Positions 59,123 to 64,000 of a stretch of DNA of 64,000 nucleotides are shown piece after piece. Positions within the stretch are counted from its first letter, which is position 1; every line of letters begins with the position of its first letter. The notes beneath the pieces are model-generated. The model saw nothing but the letters and a program-made list of their open reading frames with translations. It made no database searches and had not been told where the DNA came from. Source of the DNA: Sipunculus nudus (lineage: Eukaryota > Annelida > Sipuncula > Golfingiida > Sipunculidae). The position numbers and the translations under genes were made by a program. The stretch lies in NCBI GenBank assembly GCA_026874595.1, contig CM049319.1, positions 56,180,917 through 56,244,916 on the forward strand, given 5' to 3'.

Positions 59123-60376
59123 AATGAAGTTTAAGTATGTATATATATATTTATATATATAAGTCATTGATCATCAAAACGGGATATAATAGATAAATGT
59201 CGCAAATTAAACCATTTTTTCACACACAGCCATAGCCATGTAGCAAAATGAAGGTCGAAGATGACAGGAGGCTATGTAACCGGCCGTGTGTGTGCGGATT
59301 AACAGGGGGCTGGTTGCAATTAACAGGGTCTGTATCCATGTCCTTTAAAATCCGTCCCTGTTAGCCTGGTGTCTTGTGTTTTTCTTGTAAAACATCTTGA
59401 AAAATTAATTGATTCATCTGATTCGTTCATTCTTCCTTTCACTGTGGCCGACTTTCCCTCAAAACGTCATTAAATCATTGGGACCTGTTTGTGAAAGCCT
59501 CCAGTCAATGAAAGTGCCTTTAACGCTCATAGCTTTAGTTGACACTAACACTGTCTCATCCTAAGGTTAATGTCAACGACAAGGAAGTCGCGGTTTTGAG
59601 AAGCTGTTGTTTGGTGGTTGCTATGGTCAGGGAGACTAGCTTAATCGTGTTTCCCACTGCAAGCCCCTTTCTTTTATCCCTTTAAGTTCTTTTATATTTT
59701 TTTTATTATAAAAAAAAGCAATTTGGTTTAATGGGTTTAAACCCATTTTTGGTCGGTTGGAATCACATGAATAATTCTAGGTATCCCCCTACTCAAATTC
59801 AGTCTCCGTTCTTAGAAATATTCTGGCCTACACAGACACGATGATGATCGTTTTTAGAACAGAAAGCGTCCTCTGTCGGCCGCTTAAAACATATTTGTCT
59901 TTTAAAAGATAATTTGTGTTGATTGCTGTATATTTGTGAAATGAAGTATTCTAGAACAAATTCTGTTTTTTCTTTTTTGAGAGAATATTATGCAAGGAAG
60001 CATTCCACCTGCCAGATTAAAAGAAATACTCAAGGGGTCATGGTTCATATAAACTTAAACATTTCATGCCATATAACCTTGATACTCCATCGTGTTGCTT
60101 ATGATGAACTCTTACCATAAGAAAAAGGCTGTGGTTTTAGTAAAATATATATATTTCTCAGGTTACATGATTTTGTCAGCGATAGGATAACATTGAAAGG
60201 AGCATGTGGTTAGATTTATGTAATATGAATTTTTGCGATGTCACTATATCTTTAAAAAATTGTTCCTTAGCAACAGGTATAAAATCGCTCTGCGGAAGAC
60301 GTTATCCAATCAGCAAACATAGTTTCCGTTTCCGTAAAATCTGAGAATCTTGCCTGCCTGATTAACCCTTCACGCT

Positions 60377-60456
<80 letters not shown>

Positions 60457-61571
60457 AATATGTATGTATGTATATATACATATACATATATGAAATTTCC
60501 GGTTCGTTGCGTGCACTTAAATTTGTACAAATGTAATTTACATCTTCACAGGAAATCCTAATATACAACATTTAATCGATTCTTTCTTGGCCTTTTTCCA
60601 AAAGGCCCTAAAACTTCATGAGATTCCGTTCAAACCTGCGTGAGTTATGTTGCGAACAAACAAACACACATACACACACACACACATGCAGGGGATGATG
60701 CATGCCTTGCATCAAAATCGAAATGGCAGCTCCCACGAAACAGGGACAAATAAACCTGTCATCTCTTCATAAAGGCGCAAGGATGTGACACAAAAGTATA
60801 GCATAAAAATACTGCGGATAGTTTGTAAGTGTATCAACGCGTATTAACGCTTTTTTCCTAACTACGCCCTGATCCTCAAATTCTAACAGGACGCTATGAT
60901 ACAAAATTACATATCGCAATTACCAGTTATATCAAGTTACATTTCGCATCCGGTGGTATCAACAGTTTCACAAGTAATGCAAGGCCGACTATTCATCCAG
61001 AAATTACTCCTAGAAGTTATTACCAGGGGTTTGGAAATTCGGAAAGTTATAAAATTCTATTAGTTTATTTTTTTTTTAATAGGAGAGCGAAACGCGATGC
61101 TTTTACTGGCATTAACTCTGATCTCGGTTATCCACTGCAATCATCCCAGTACTGAAGACAACTATCATGAAAACAATTACATTTCTACGGGAAACTCACG
61201 TAGAAGTTTCTAGATTTTGTTGGGGACAGGCTTTGATTTGGGATAAATTGCTTTCACATACACTCTCGTGAAGCTCAAAAACTCTCTCGCTCATATTAGT
61301 TTCCTTTAGAAAAAGAAAATGTGTTATATTTTTTTAACGGGCGCTTCTAATTATGGTTAACCCTATTGTGGTTCTGTAGATTAATGTATTATCCTACTAT
61401 AATATGCGGGTTTGGGTGTGAAAGAAAAAAAAACGTTATTCCACTTTCAAATCACCCGATACACACCCCCATAGCAACCAAACTCTATCGGAAGATAAAT
61501 TCCGGCCTTGGCGATATCCTCACAGTACTTATGGGTTTTATCTTACCGAACCCTGACTTGTTAAACCTCAC
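58905..61571. other. Non-coding DNA with simple repeats
   Basis: It includes a G tract at 58927-58939, (TA)n at about 59065-59109 and 60378-60450, an 18-bp palindrome around ATGGGTTTAAACCCAT near 59731, and CA-rich DNA near 60665. No exon is recognised. Tyr/Ile frames across the TA runs are artefacts. Confidence 0.6.
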
Positions 61572-61606
61572 AATAAATTCATATTGCTGCTGTCGACGGC
61601 CGCCAT
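61572..61606 (-). CDS. Candidate first exon of the long minus-strand gene
   Basis: The minus strand reads AAAATGGCGGCC, a strong start context. It encodes MAAVDSSNMNL plus two bases, then donor ATT|GTGAGG. Leaving in phase 2 matches the phase required by the exon at 35022-35208 and by the 18-, 12-, 9- and 27-nt candidates. Joined directly to 35022-35208 it would give a protein of about 140 residues ending in the proposed death domain. The 101-aa plus frame at 61366-61671 is taken as antisense. Confidence 0.4.
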
Positions 61607-61690
61607 TTTCCATACAGACTAAAACCCGGGTGTCGCAAGCCGGATATCGGAGATCAAAGCGCAGAGACTAGAAAGAAGCACGAGGGAAAC
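61607..61690 (-). promoter_or_regulatory. CpG-containing promoter/5' leader candidate
   Basis: Upstream of the candidate start codon the DNA is unusually CpG-rich for this window (CCCGGG, GTCGCAAG, CCGGATATCGG). AAAATGGCGGC spanning the ATG matches the YY1-type motif seen at many animal start sites. This is inference from sequence alone. Confidence 0.35.
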
Positions 61691-64000
61691 ATGTGCCCTC
61701 AAATTCGTCGATTAAAACTCAAACAGCAACACTAAAAACCGGATTAGTCAGGTGGCTTAACGGAATTATCGTAACACGCCGGATGAAAAAGCACCAGATT
61801 TGGTATGAAGTATCTACAGGTCAATCCTGATCATTCTGGAGGGGGTGCCCATCCGAACTCGGTTTTTGATTCTTTCAGCAGGCCCGAGTCCAAAAATAAC
61901 AGGGTTTTACGTAAAATTTCACAAGTTTACAACAATAAACGGCATGTTGTAAACTAAATTGACTCTAAAACTCATTTTAAATTAATTTATCATTTCCATA
62001 AAAAATTAAACTTGCATAATGGTTAGGATTATAAAGATAAAACACCCATATAATTAAAATATATAGGGAATATACTAGTATGTATAAACTTTTCCAGTGA
62101 AACCATCCCTTTCGACAGCTATAAAGCTATATCTGAAGTCGTATTGACGAAGAACCAAGGTGATTGAAACAATTTATTGAATTGTCCATGGCTTTGATCA
62201 TAAATGATCTGGGTACAAATACATCTCGATTATATAATATGGTAAATGCGATAATGAAAATGTGTAATGAAGCAATATTTGTTTACCCTACTCGATAAAT
62301 ATTTGTCTGGAGGGAAAACGGCTACAAGCAAATCCATGGATTTTTTCAAATATATATATATATATAATAAGCCAATGGGCGGTACTTGAACATCCGTTAG
62401 GTATTAGATATGTTTTGAATAATAACATGTCCAAGAAATCAATATATTGTAGTAGAATTATCGATGGTAGCAAATTAGATCAAGTGTCAATTCGACGGAG
62501 TTTCCATTGGCTATTAGTCATCTGTTGTTGTATTTTATCTGTTTAGATTGTATTATTGGTTTGTACATACAATTAATAAATACTTACATCGCAGATAATT
62601 TTATATAACTACCTAATTCCTAATTTATTATTAAATTTTACTGATTACAACTTCAATTTGCCAGGAAAAGACTAAATAAAAGAATTCGGTATTTATTTAC
62701 ATTTTATTTACATAAATAATCAAGGTTCTTTTGCACTGAAGAAAATGTCTGACTACATCTACAGTATTGTTTATATTTATTTATGTAGGTAAAATGAATA
62801 TGCTAATGATGTATAACGATGATGAGACCGCCATTATGTTAGCCTGAGTCTAAAGTTTTGTAGGTAGAACTTAATATTTTCAAATGTCCATATAGTCAGC
62901 TAAACGTGGTCGGACCTTTACAACAATGAGGGGAACGCGGTAAAGTCAGTTGAATCTACATTTCATTTTCATGTAATCAATATACATATTAAGAACACCT
63001 AAATATATCAAAGATCTGTTCAGTTAATATGACCAAAACGTGTTTAAAGATTAAATGTAGCCAGCTTCGGGTCAGAAGGTCACATCATCCGTTCTTTCTT
63101 TTATTGGCCCCACGTTAAAATGTTAAAATATTGGAGCTCAGCTTTTAAGATATATATATATTGTAATTTTGATCTTGATCGGAAATAGAGTTTATTGGTC
63201 ATATCTAGTTGAAACAACAGTAGCCTCTAAGGCAGCTATTCCTTATCATAAACATTTAATACTTCCCAAAAACTCAGTCACAAACTCAACAACAGTAAAC
63301 AAGAAATAATATTGCAAAATCATAGATTTTTTTCTTTCACCTTATTTTTACACTTAACTCGAAAACGGCTTATTTGTCAAAACTAAGCTTTGATAATAGT
63401 CGCATATAACATTTGTCTTTGATATTTAATTCAACCATAACATGATGGTCGAGGTCGACCGCTACCGGAGCCAAATCCTCTATAATTATTTCATCAAAAC
63501 CCCTACTTAACATTTTGCAAAATAGTGCTAATAGGCAACCTAACCAACCAACGTACCCAGGGATAAAATAATATCTTAGGTACAACTAGGTAGGGGGAGG
63601 TAGATGATACCCTCCTGACACCGGGACATTGGACCAAAACGACGACTAAAAACCTAAAACTCCAGCCAGACAGAAAAAAAATGGCTCAAGTCATGAAATA
63701 TTTCATGCCTGAAAAATATGAACATCTGAGAAAATTTACGCCAAGTTTGAATAAACACCGTTTCGGGTATTAAACCCTATATTTATCATGTCTATCTCTT
63801 AATTTATATCTTTATTAAGCCTTTTGAACTTAAGGTAGTCGAGGTTTATAATATAACAGATGAACGATCATAATGTTTGGTGTACTGTTATAAACCAGAC
63901 GGGGTTAAACGAAGGTCGGATAACATCACTCGCGAAACGTTTGATACCTGATATGCTTTAATATTGTGAGTGGAAAGGTACGTTAAGAAATAAGGTTGCA
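61691..64000. other. AT-rich DNA, nothing recognised
   Basis: No exon, TIR pair or RNA gene is seen. A short (TA)n lies near 62352. A donor-like CGAT|GTAAGT on the minus strand near 62589 lacks a convincing acceptor. Confidence 0.55.

Noticed and set aside
60267-60561. Tyr/Ile-rich frames on both strands
   Set aside because: Translations of the (TA)n tract at 60378-60450.
61366-61671. 101-aa plus-strand frame
   Set aside because: It overlaps a CpG-rich leader and a minus-strand start codon in strong context; no motif or splice support on the plus strand.

Overview
The window looks like AT-rich, intron-rich, repeat-rich nuclear DNA of an invertebrate animal. A lophotrochozoan, probably a bivalve mollusc, is my best inference, from an animal JMJD6 gene with many introns, abundant terminal-inverted-repeat (TIR) elements, tRNA-derived SINEs and long poly-C and (TA)n tracts. 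No prokaryotic operon, CRISPR array or intact tRNA/rRNA gene is visible. Real coding sequence is well under 2% of the window and lies in short spliced exons, so nearly all long open frames are chance or repeat-derived.

Region 1 (1-13.6 kb) is the 5' half of a JMJD6-like gene on the minus strand. Three phase-compatible exons are clear: exon 1 with the start codon (13304-13358), exon 2 (5299-5507) and exon 3 (3062-3214). The JmjC catalytic part would lie beyond the left edge. Intron 2 is mostly one hAT-like TIR element. Intron 1 holds a second TIR element and a 3.8-kb element with long inverted arms that ends about 150 bp from exon 1. An exon-like coding fragment on the plus strand lies inside it.

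Region 2 (13.6-30.2 kb) has no recognisable protein gene. It holds a 233-bp tandem repeat (17.0-17.9 kb), a 2.6-kb TTAA-flanked inverted-repeat element (20.9-23.5 kb), a hairpin element (26.2-26.5 kb) and a 3.4-kb minisatellite with nested 17-bp, 51-bp and 1.2-kb periods (26.7-30.2 kb).

Region 3 (30.3-61.7 kb) appears to be one or more long minus-strand genes. The 3' part is well supported: four exons with consistent phases (35022-35208, 34240-34272, 32473-32620, 30366-30385) and a poly(A) signal. They encode a C-terminus whose helix pattern suggests a death domain. A plausible first exon is at 61572-61606. Between them are several possible microexons of 9-27 nt and two larger exon candidates (39468-39684, 57815-57885) whose phases do not all fit one transcript. 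The introns are filled with TIR elements, SINEs, a decayed LINE reverse transcriptase (48.1-49.5 kb) and simple repeats.

Region 4 (61.7-64 kb) is AT-rich with nothing recognised. All assignments rest on reading splice sites, reading phase and remembered family features. No alignment or transcript data were available.
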